A stretch of DNA of 64,000 nucleotides from an uncultured Erythrobacter sp. (GTDB taxonomy: Bacteria > Pseudomonadota > Alphaproteobacteria > Sphingomonadales > Sphingomonadaceae), in contig CANLPY010000001.1 in assembly GCA_947493165.1 (NCBI GenBank), positions 1,526,501-1,590,500 of the forward strand. The letters run 5' to 3'. Both the position numbers and the translations under genes were made by a program. This document shows positions 10,501 to 22,500 of the stretch, piece by piece. The notes below the pieces were generated by a model. The model was given only the letters and a program-made list of their open reading frames with translations. It was not told the origin of the DNA and did no database searches. The first letter of the stretch is position 1; each line of letters opens with the position of its first letter.

Positions 10501-13500
10501 TTTTGGATCTCATTCGTGGACGCACCAAGCCCCGTAACCGAGCCCACAATTTTAATCGCATCACCGTTTGGATCGAAATCGTTTCCGAGCAATTGTTCGC
10601 GGGTGATGATGAGCGGTTGGTCTTCGACACCTGTAAACCGATCATCAATCGCGACCGGCGCGACATTGCCGGTAGGTCGGAAAAAGACGCTAACATTGCC
10701 ATCGTCGACCGCGTTTTGATCATCGGAAATGGCATATTTGAAGCTTGCAAAGCCCCAGAAATCGGCATCTGGCGTGAAGTAGATTAACCCATCACCGCGA
10801 AGCTCGACGTCACCGTTGATCGCGTTCGTGACTGTGTCGAGCGTGAAGCCAGTGCTGTCGATATCAAAATCGTTGCTAAGCAGAGATGCTGGATCAATGA
10901 TCAACACCTCATCTTGCTGAGTGACGAGTGCGGTATTGCCATTGCGTCCAAACGGTCTGTCATCGACCGCATTTGGCCGATCATTGACTGGGTTGATTTC
11001 CACGGACACGGTTTCGCTGGTGACGCCGCCCTCGCCATCGTCGACCAGATAGGCGAAGCTCGCCAAGCCATTGAAATTTCCACCTGGTGTGAACAGGATC
11101 GTGTTGTTCTCAAACAGCTCAACGCGACCGCCTGAGGCTGATCCAACCGCGGAAATGACAACCGGTGTCCCGTCTGGGTCAAAGTCATTTGCGGTCAATT
11201 GATCGCCAGATATGAAAATCGGCGTGTCTTCGTCAGTGGTCAGGTTATCGGCCGCAGTGACCGGTGCATCATTCACCGGGTTCACAAACAAGGTTGCGGT
11301 TGCCGTGTCCGTACCACCTGCCCCATCATCTACGATGTAGGTGAAGCTCGCCAGGCCAAAGAAATCACCCAGCGGAGTGATGAGAATCGAGCCGTCATCA
11401 TTCAACTCAGCATTGATGTTTCCGTCGCCAGAGACCCCTGAAATCGACAAGGTGTCACCGTCGATATCGCTATCATTGTTGAGCAAGGCCTGAGCGGCCG
11501 CAGCGTCAATAACGATAGGAACGCCCTCGTTGGTAGACAGACCTGTGGCGTCGCTTGCTGCAACAGGCGCATCGTTCACCGCCAAGACGTCGATTTCCAC
11601 CAGCGCCTCATCGCGCCCGCCATCAGGTGTGTTCGCCACATATACGAAGCTGGCGCTGCCATTAAACTGGGCGAATGGCGTAAAGGCGATATCGCCATTG
11701 CTGGAGAGCGACACTGTCCCGCCCACCGCATCTTTGACTTGGGAAACCTCAAAACGGTCACCGTCGACATCGTTTGCCAACAGATCGCGATCACGGATTA
11801 CCAAAGTCTCATCTTCAAGAACCGTGATGCCGGTGTCGTCATTCGCGATCGCAACAGGGCGCACGCGCACTGACAGCGTGGCATCGGCGAAACCTTGGCG
11901 TCCGTCACTGACCAGGTAGGCAATCGAAGCAAATCCGGTGAATTCCGGATCGGCAGTGAACTCAATCACACCATCGCCGCGCAATGTGGCGGTCCCGCCT
12001 GTGACCTCGCCCAGCGATTGAACGCTCAGCGGATCTTCGTCTGCGTCGAAATCGTTTGAAAGCAGGATTGCGCTATCAATCTCTAGCACTTCGCCTTGCA
12101 CAACATCGCGGAAACCATCGGGATTGACCACGGGTGCATTGTTGCCAAGCAGCGCCTCAATGGTCGCAAAATCCCACACCACGCCATCGGCAAATTCGAT
12201 GAACTCAATACGGTCTTCGCCTTCGGAGGTGATGTTGACCAAAGTGAGGGAATCGTCAGGCGCACCAATGAAGCTCAGCACCGCCCCGGTTGAGGCATAG
12301 AATATGCGAGAGAGACGAACATCGGTGGAATCGTACCCTTCGATAATGACACGGTCAGTGCCGCCGCCATTATCTTCAATCCGATCGTTTCCATCGCCAG
12401 CGCGGAAGGTGTATGTGTCATCCCCTCCAAGGCCAAAGAGGGAATCGTCCCCTGCTCCGCCTGCCAAGCTATCAGCACCAGAGAAACCATAGATCTGAGC
12501 GTCGCTGGCGTTGTCGAAACCAGCCAGCAAGTCACTGCGCAGGTCATCGGGCGTAATGGTCTGACCATCCGCAAATTCGATGAAATCAACGCCTTCATCG
12601 CCGTCACGCAGTGCATCGGCAAGAATGGCCGTGTCGCCCGAAGCGAAGTTGATGATCAGATCGAAACCAGCCGGCGGGCTGCGGAAAAGTCCGCTAATAT
12701 CAGCCGCAGTGAAGTCAGAGAAAATAATGCGGTCTGCGCTGCCTTCGCTGTCGACTATGCGGTCATTGCCGTCGCCTAATTTGAAAATGTATGTGTCATC
12801 GCCAGCTTCGCCAGCAAGAATGTCTTCCCCTGCACCGCCAGTAAGAGTGTTGCTGAGATCGGTGCCTTCGATGAAATTATCATTGGGCGTTGCACGGTCC
12901 AGCAATACCCGGTCGATAAGATCAGCCTGCGTGAGAACCTCGCCGGTTTCCTCAAAGATGACCCGTTCGATGCCGATATCTCTGAATGTAGAGAAACCAT
13001 TCTCGATCAGGATCGCATCGCCACCACCAAAATCGAGCAACAAGTCCCTTGCACTGCCGTTGAAATCGCTGACTTGCATGTCAGCGCTCGACGCACCGCT
13101 TATGCGCAAAGTGTCATTACCGCGGGTTAAAACTCCGGCAGTTCCTTCGCTATCGTCAATGATATCAAAACCATCTCCGATCGAATAAAGGTACGTGTCA
13201 TCGCCTTCACCGCCGTAAAGCAGATCATCACCAAGCCCGCCCCGCAGAGTGTCATCAATGGAGAAGCTATTGTTGACGCTGGTTAAGCGGTCATTGCCGT
13301 CACCGCCTTCGATCAAATTCGTGAAGCCTGAGACTTCAACCAGCGATCCTTCAATCTCAGCGGCAGTGAAGGATGTGCCGTCGGCCAGTCGAAACTCGCT
13401 GAAAACGCTTCGGAATGTGAGCTGATCAACAAGCTTGATGCTCTCGCCTGTGGCGATGATTGTCACGGTCAGGTCGGACCGGTCTTCTGATGCTTCAAAA

Positions 13501-16500
13501 GCAACTTCATCAAGCGAATTGATGCCAACCAATTGTAGGATATTCGATTGCGCCGTGAAGATATCAAAGTCTCTATAAACGAAATCATTGCCGGAACCGG
13601 CTCCAAACTCGACGGTGACGTTGTCGCCAGTCAGCAGAATGCCGTCATTGCCAGCAAGACCGTTTACAGTCTCGCCTTCGCGGGCAACCAAGGCATCATC
13701 GCCAGCGCTCGCCTGTATCCGCAGTGCATCGATATCGAGCTGCGGAACGTCGTTGCTCGGTATCGCAAAGGCGGATTCGTCCCGTTGAATGACGAGCCCC
13801 TCGTCAAGAAGTTCTGACCAGTCGAAGAAATTCAAACGGACAGAATCGGGGCCAGTTGGCTCATAGAAAACGAAGTCGCTGACAATCGAACGCAATTCGA
13901 CGAACTGCTCATCCGGTAGGAAGTCCACATTGCGATCGTAAGCGAACTGATCGGGAATCTGATCGCCGTCGCTATCACGAGCAACAATTGCGACCTCTTC
14001 AAAGCCTGGGATTGGCTCAAATCCCGGCCCGAAAATGGTTACTTCTTCCTCCCAGACCAACTGATAGACATACTCACCCGTCTCAGGATCGAGCCGTCTG
14101 TTCACCACCCCTGCCCCGGGCACCGCGAATGTCTCAATTTCTCCGCCTGGTCCAACTGGCCCAATTGGTCTGATTGGATCAGTCGGATCGGTTGGGTTGA
14201 GTATTACAATTGGCCCATCATCGAAAACCCAATCGGAAACTCCATCACCATCCACATCTGGGTTTTCGAGGTCCGGCGCACCGTCGCCATCAAAATCGAC
14301 AATCGCGATATCTGAAACGCCGTCATTGTCGGTGTCGACGTCATCCCAGCGAATACTCCCATCAAGGATGTCCCGCACGAGAAAGCCGCTCTGCCCAGAA
14401 TCCGTGTCATATTCGTCTAGAATATTGTCGCCGTCTGTATCGTAGAGATAGAGATAATCGCCATTCGCCAACTCAATCTCGAAATCATCGAAGACCCCAT
14501 CATCGTTGCTATCAAAGGCAAAGACTTCTGGATCGCCGTCACCATCGATATCAAGGCTAGCGCTCAGCGAGCCGACGACAATTGGTTCGGAAGTCCAGTC
14601 AGCAACTCCGTCACCATCTGCATCGGGGTTAAGCCAATTGGGCTGCCCATCATTGTCGGTGTCCAGCCCGAGAAGAATGTCGAACGCTTGCGGCAGTGGG
14701 CCTTCGAACGTTGCCTCATCGTACCAATCAGGCAGACCGGTGATCGGATCGACAGGAACATCCTGATAGGGATCAGGCTGCTCAGGCGCATCAACAAACT
14801 GACCAACAATCCGAATTGCTGATCCTGTAAGCAGATTGCGCACAATAAGATCAGATGGTGAAGACGTGTCCTGGACAAACTCAAAGTCTGACAGCGAATT
14901 TCCATCTCGCAAATCGATGCGGCTGGGTGTCCAATCCTGCTGCTCAATGGGTATTTCCGCGACACCGTCAGACAAGAATTCATCGATCAGGAAGTCTTGG
15001 CCGCTATCGTCCGTCAAACGCAGACGCACTCCGCCATTGACTGCCCGGAAAATCTCATCACGATCGCTGTTAAAGACTGAGCTCGACGAAGGTTGAAGCT
15101 CGATTTCCTCTAACTGAGGAGGGTTGGCTGTCCCGTAAAGCACCGTTCCATCTGCGTAGCTGATTGAACCGATATCTTGGCTACCGACTATAACGCCGTC
15201 GCCCGTGAGATTGAAATCAATCCGGATATTGTCCGTGCCGTCATTTAGCCAGGTGATAGCCACATCAGCTGGATCAAAGCCTACCCCTAGCTCAACGATG
15301 TAACGACTATCGCTGTAAAGCCAGTTGAGGCCATCGCCGACTTCAAGGATGACGGTGTCAAAGGCATTTGGATTATCGTTCGAAAATCCCTCCACACCAA
15401 CGAAACCATCGCCAGCACCGCGGCCAAAAATGATGTCATCACCTCCACCAGGTCGGAAGGTATCCCGGTAAGGTGCAAGCCCAAAATCAGAGCTAAAATC
15501 AGCTCTGCCTTCTAGAAAGTCCCTACCTGCTGTGCCTTCAAGCAGACCATCGCTCTCGCGCCGCTCAATCGCATTCCCATTCTCATCGAGCAGCGTAAAG
15601 CTACGATCACCTTTGACGACAAGCTCTTCACCCGTGGCCGCTCGCAGGATCGAATAAACCTCACCTTCACGGTATTCCTTAAAGGTTCGAACGTTATTGA
15701 GTTCAAGCCCATCAAGTTGAACGCGGACGCGCGCATTGCTTCGCTCAAGCTCTAGTGTATCCGAACCCTGACCGGCGGTCATGCGAACATGCGCGATATC
15801 AAAGCGGCTGCGATAGGTATCGTCGCCCGCGCCGCCATCAAGATAGGCGCCCACGGCTGGGTTAAAGAAATTGACTGTCGGCGACCCAAACGCGTCGATT
15901 ACGTCGGCGCCGTCGGTCCGTTCCGCATCATAGATTTGCTGTTCAAGGTCGCGCTGCGAAATTTCGCTGCCATCGGCAAAGACGATCCGTTCAATCCAAT
16001 GGCCGCCGCTCTCATCGCGCTGTACAATTCCGGGATTGTACCCTCGGTCAACTCCATTTTCGATCGCATCGAAAGGCGTGCCATCAATCGCCAATGTCTC
16101 GCCGGTATCGATGATCGTGAGGACGATTGAAAGCGGGTCATCCACGCCGCGCGCTACAGTGATATCGCTTTGATTCAGCCCTTCGAGGAACAGCGTATCG
16201 ATAATGCTGCTATCGCTGCCTTCGTAGCTGTCCTGTTCGCGGATGATGTCGTTGCCGTTACCCGAACGCCAAAAATAGGTGTTTGGATCGTTCGAGCCGA
16301 TCAGAATATCGTCGCCAAGACCTCCATCAAGTTCGGTGCGATTGTGGAGGATGTCATTACCGTCGCTGGGGCTTTGTCGCGTAGGCAGCGACAACGAGAT
16401 TATGTCCTGAGCGGTGATGACCTGGCCATCGCTGAACTCAATCTGGTCTATACGGACGGAGTTGAAGCCTTGCCCGCCAAGGATAATGCGGTCGTCGGTC

Positions 16501-19500
16501 CCTGCAAACTCGATCACCCAATCATAGGCACCATCGTCAAAGCGACGGAAAGACAGGTCTTCTGGCGCGTAGCCTTCGATCCGCAAAACATCGAGCCCAC
16601 CTCCGTTTGCTCGAATCAAGTCCTGTCCATCGCCGCGGCGGAAGATAAAGACGTCGGGTGCATCATTGCCGATAATGATGTCATTACCCAGACCGCCGTC
16701 AAACGTGTCTCCATTGTCCCGATCATTGTCGAGACCGCGGATGATGTCATCACCGTCTGTGGCGGGCGCTGAGACAAACCGTGTGAGCAGATCGTCCAAG
16801 CTGAATACAGCGCCATCTGCAAATTCGAACTCTTCAATCGTGTCCGCGAAAACCGTCAGCGCGCCGCGAATGATTGTCTCACCCGTCTGTCCAGTAAAGC
16901 TGATCGCCAGATCGCCCGAACCCGGTGTCGGGCGGCGCACAACAATATCTTGCGAACTGCCTGCGGTAAAACGGAGCCGATCTGTGCCGCCTGTATCAGA
17001 GACGATATCGATACCGGGGTTTTCACCAATGATGTAAAAATCATCGCCGCTAAGGCCGACAAGTTCGTCGTTGCCTGCACCGCCTTCGATGCGGTCGGCG
17101 CGGTTCGCGAAGCCTCTAATAATATCGTCATTAATGGTCTGCTGACCTGCAAGAACCAGACTGCGGATGTCTTCAAACTCAAACTCAAACCCGTCAGCCA
17201 ATGCCACGGTTTCGATTGCTGTGGCAGGGTTCAGACCGCCGCGAATGAGCAGGCTGTCTTCAATCCCCTCAAACTGGATCAAGAGCCCTTCATCGACCTG
17301 CGAGAAGCGCAGCATGCCCGCCGAGATGCCTTCACCCAGCTCAACGCGATCAACGCCGGAACTGTCCTCAATCGCGTCAAGGCCATCGCCGATGTTAAAG
17401 CGGTAGGTATCATTGCCAGCCTTGCCGACCAACAAGTCACTGCCCAATCCACCTGCGATCACATCATCAGTGTTGTCGAACCCGATCAACAGATCATCGC
17501 CGTCCGTTCCGCGCAGCAACGCTTCGCGAATTTCGGCCTGACCCCAGATTGTGTCGTCGTAGAAGTCGAACTGTTCGATCTGACGTGCGCCTAGACCATC
17601 AATGATGGTCAGCTGTTCGCCAGAGCTTGGAATAGTGACGATCAGGTTTGTGCCGTCTGCGCGGAACACGACATCGGCCGGATCAACCAAGCGTCCAAAG
17701 ACCACACGATCCACCGCGCCCGGTTGAGACGCAGAATCAAGCTTTTCGGTTATCGTGTCAAAGCCATATCCGACGCCAAACAGATAAGTATCGCCAAATG
17801 AACCGCCATTGAGCTGATCATCCCCCTGACGACCATCAAGGATGTTCTCGCGATCATCGATAGCATCGATAATGTTGTCGCCGCGCGTGCCGCCAGCGAT
17901 CTGCAATTGCTCTTCGACATCGTCGATTGTCAGCGTGTTGCCATCAGCAAATAGGAAATTCTCAACACCTGCGAGGACAGAGCCAAACTGGTCAAGCACG
18001 CGTAGGGAATCGGTGAAGCCGATAACGGAGATGAGAAGGTCATTCCCTTCAATCGTGAACCGCACGTCGGCAAAATTGACATTCGCGCCGAACTCAATCG
18101 TGTCGCCCGCGCGGTATTTACCTGCATCAATCGTATCATCGATGACGTCTTGGCCATAGCCGATGTCAAAGACATAGGTGTCGCCATCAGAGGAGCCGAT
18201 GAGCAAATCGTTGCCCGCCCGGCCATCAATGCGTTCTGCATAATGCGTGCCGATCAGCGTATCGTCGCCAGACGTCCCGATCAAATCAATATCATCCGCC
18301 CCAAGATCGCGCCAGTCGACGTCGACGCCATCGAAGCTGATGTTCTCAACTACAGTATCGCCCAAACGGTCGTATTGCCCTTCCAGTGTAACGCTTTCGC
18401 CGGTCGAACGCAGCGTAAGTGTCAGGTCATTGGCAGCGCGGCTGAACTCGACGTCAACAAGATTGATCCCTCGAAGGTCGAGCGTATCAAAACCGGCAGG
18501 CAGCAACCTGTTCTTGCCAGCCCCCGTATCGAACACCGTGTCATTTCCATAACCTTCACGGAAGACATAGGTATCGTTGTAAAGTCCGCCTTCAAGCCGG
18601 TCGTCCCCAGCACCGCCATCAAGCGTATCAGACCAATCGAAACCGATAATAGTATCGTCGCCATCGGTCCGCTCCAGTGCCAGAACTTCGCGGCCCAGAC
18701 GATCCTGATCCCAAACCGTGCCATCGGCAAATTCAATCAGGTCGACATTGTCTTCCCAGATTGTGAAGAAGACAAAAGTGACTTGGAACTGGTTCTTGAG
18801 CGTAACGGTCTCACCAGTGTCTTTGATCCGCAAACCGATTGTAGGTGAGCCGGGATCGCGCAGAATTTCAATGTCGGCCGCGTTAATCCCGCGAAGCTGC
18901 AAGCGGTTGATGGTCTCAACAACACCGATGCCAACTTCGAATGACTGGTCCTGAATGACATCATCGCCGTAACCGCGTTCGAAAATATACGTGTCAGCTC
19001 CATCTTTACCGACCAACAGGTCATTGCCCGCGCCGCCATCCAATGTTTCGGAATCGTCGAAGGCAAAGATCGCATCTTCGCCATCCGTTTTGGCTTCTGC
19101 AATTACGCGGTCTCGGATGCCTTTTTCATCCAGGAAGGTACCATCCTCGAATGCGAGGATTTCGATCCGATTGGGTCTAAGCTTGGTAATAAAGGCGTCC
19201 TGCTGGAAGAACTGCCCTTCGATGGTCAGGATGTCGCCGGTGCGCTCACCTGCCTCATCAAGCAGGCGGATGATGACGTCATTGGATTCGCCAACCCGCT
19301 GAAAACTCAGGCGTTCCGCATCAATGCCTTCGCCAAATGTGACAAGGTCGACGCCTTCACGGAATGGGTTATTTTCGGAATCAATAATGCGGTCTTCGCC
19401 GTAGTTATAGTCAAAGACATAGAGGTCGCTATCACCGCCGCCGCGCAGGATATCATTGCCTGCACCGCCATCGAGCACGTCGATGGAATCCGTGCCGAAA

Positions 19501-22500
19501 ACAACGTCATTGCTGTCGAGCGGATGGCTGGCCGCATAAGCCATGTCGACAAAATCCCACGCTGTGCCATCGGCAAAGACGATTTCGGTGATCTCGGTGT
19601 TGTCGGAAAAATCACCGCCAAAGATTCCGGGCCAGCGGCCCTCAAATTGGTTGCGAATGGTCAGGATATTGCCGGTTCCAACCTCCTGAATAATCAGATC
19701 GGCACCGTCCTTTGTGACGAAAACATCGTCCGGCGTCAGATGGGCAAAACGAAGATAGTCCGATGCACTTGGCTGCAGGATCGGTTCGACATCTTGGATT
19801 GTAACCTCGCCGAAATCGCGGCCCACAATGTAGACATCGCTGCCCAGCCCGCCCCGAGCAGATGCGGCGCCATCGGAAATGTAAATGAGATCATCACCGC
19901 GGGTGCCATCCACATCGGTATTGTCCGTGTCAGCCACCAGCACGCGCTCTTCGTCAATTGAAAGCGCTTCTGCCACCTGAAGGAAGCTTGCATCGACCGG
20001 TGAGTTCTCAAAGCCCGCAACGAGCATTTGCATCAGGAACGCCTGACTGCGTGGCCCTCGGCCATTGCGTTTGAAATCGGGATAGACGGTCTGAAGCACC
20101 CGGTCCCATTCGCGAAGGTAGCCTACTGTTTGATCAGCGCCTGCGGGAGCATCTGCGAGAATTGCTGTGAAAAGGGGTATCAGTTCGCGACCAGAGGTCG
20201 CTTGGAAAGTGTCGTTTGCAGCGTTGTATTCCACACCCTCAAAATACTGCGCAAGACCGCCTTGGCTGGCGATACGCACTGCCATTGCGCGTCCGATCGC
20301 GAGGAAAGAATTTGCAAGCGTTGCCGCGAATTCCTTGGTGTCATCAATATCAAAATCGTAACTGAGAGTATTGTCGGCCTGGCTTTGCGCGACGAACAGT
20401 TCCGGTCTGAACGTCTCACCGCCGCTCGCAAAAGCAAACTGGATTTCATCCAGAGTCATAATCTCAACGCGCACCGCGCTATCATCACTATTGTCGGCAT
20501 CAGGCAGGGTGTCGAGGTCGAGCTCAAACCCGCGCAATCCGAACGAGTTCGGACCGTAGAGTTCTTGGCTCTCAAGGGCTTGCTCGAAAACGCTGGCCCA
20601 CACTGCGAACAAGCCATTCCCATCGTCGATCCAGATCGAGTAATCAGTTACGACGCCGTCGCGCAAATAGAAGGCCGCGCGATCAAATCCGGCGTCAGGG
20701 ATTGGCTCTGCGAAGTCCTCCATCCGCCATTCGCTTCCCGCCGCCGCAGCCTGAGACATAATGTCAGCAAGCGAGGCGCGCGCGATCACTAAGCCATCGC
20801 TTGTGAGTATATCATCGCCGCTCGCCAAGGTCCAAAACTCGCCTTGCGCATCGGTTTGCTGGATCGCGTAATCGAGGACTGCCGCTGCGACGCCTGAAGT
20901 GCTTACTAGATAGGCCGTCTCAAGACGGTTTTCGGGCGTGAACTCTCGGCTGGACGGACTCCACCCCTGGATCGCCTGCCAGCTCGCGCCATCAGCGGCG
21001 ACCTGTGCAAGCACATCTTCAAAACTAGAGCGCGCAATGGCTGACCCATCGCTGGCCAGCACATCTGCACCGCTGGCCAAGGTCCAGAACCCGCCGCTCT
21101 CGTCTTCAGTGTACACTGCGTGGTCGAGCAGCGCTCCGTCAGCGCCAATCAATGCAGCGCCGAGCTCCAGCGAATCCGCATGGCTTCGCGCCCACGCTCC
21201 GAGCAGCGGGCGCGCTTGTTCGCGCAGCGCATCGAGATCCGCCACAGTCATCGCCGCAGCAGTGCTCTCGATTAGCTTGGCAAGCTCCAGATCGTTGCTC
21301 GCAGCAACCGCGAGATCGGTGGTGATACCATAGCCAAAGGCGTCAATCGGATCGCCAGAAACGCCGTTTGGCACAAAGCCCGCAACGCGACCATCACCCT
21401 GATAGCGCGTATCGCTTGGGTCGGTTTCAAAGATCAGCTCGCCCAGCGCGCCCGTGGTCCCGTCCGCGCGCGCATAGAAGCTCTCCGCACGGATGGTGGT
21501 GCCATTGGCGGTGATCAGATTGACTGGCTGCGCGTTAAGCGAGAAGGCCGTGATATCAAACGCCGCAAGCGCGTGCAATTCGCCCGCGTCTGTAATCCCA
21601 TTTTCATTGGCATCGCGCCAGATCTGCAGATCGCCAAAGCCGACATCATTCGCATCGACGATATTGTTGCCATTGCTGTCCCAATCGGAAAGCTCGGTGT
21701 AGCCGGACAGTCCCGGCCCGCCGAACAGTTCAGGTGCCGTGATCTGACCATCACCATCCGCGTCGTGGACAAGCAAGCCGTCCTCACCGCTGAGCCAGCC
21801 GGAACGCTCGCCAAATAGATCGCCATCATTGTCCCAATAGACCGCGCCGATCCCCTTGGAGACCAGGCCATCACCGTTGAGATCCAGCACAAGGGGATCG
21901 TCAACAGGACGCCAGTCTCGGTTCTTGGCAAAACGATTAGCGCTTCGGCGCCAATCACCAATAAACCTGCCAAGCGCCCGGAATAATGAAATCTCATCCC
22001 CTCCACCAAAGATCGAGAACTCGATACCGAGATCGCCACTTTCCCATTTCTCGACGATCTGGGCGATCTTGAGAATCTCATTTTCGCTTGCATCAGGATC
22101 TAGATCAGCACCGGCGGTAGTTGTGGCATCTACCAACAACTGGCCACTATCGGTCAGGCCATACGTGACCCAAGGAAGGAAAAAGTCGCGCGCCGTTCCC
22201 TTTTCCAATGACGCACCAAAATAGCTTTCGTTTGTGCCGCCAACGAGGGGGACGCCGAAAAGCTGCAGGCGATCGTTCTTGCCCGCGTCCTTGATAAATG
22301 TCCCGGCCGACCACCAAAAGGTGTCGCTATTGGCCACACCAGTAGAGGCAGCACCTCGCCCGTCCAGACCATCACCCCACAGCTCCCCCCGGAAGGAGGC
22401 GTTGTAGAGCAGGTCATTGCCTTCACCACCGACCACACGCGAACCTGTGCCCGCCGACAGGAAGATGGCGTCGTCACCTTCACCACCAAACAATTCAATG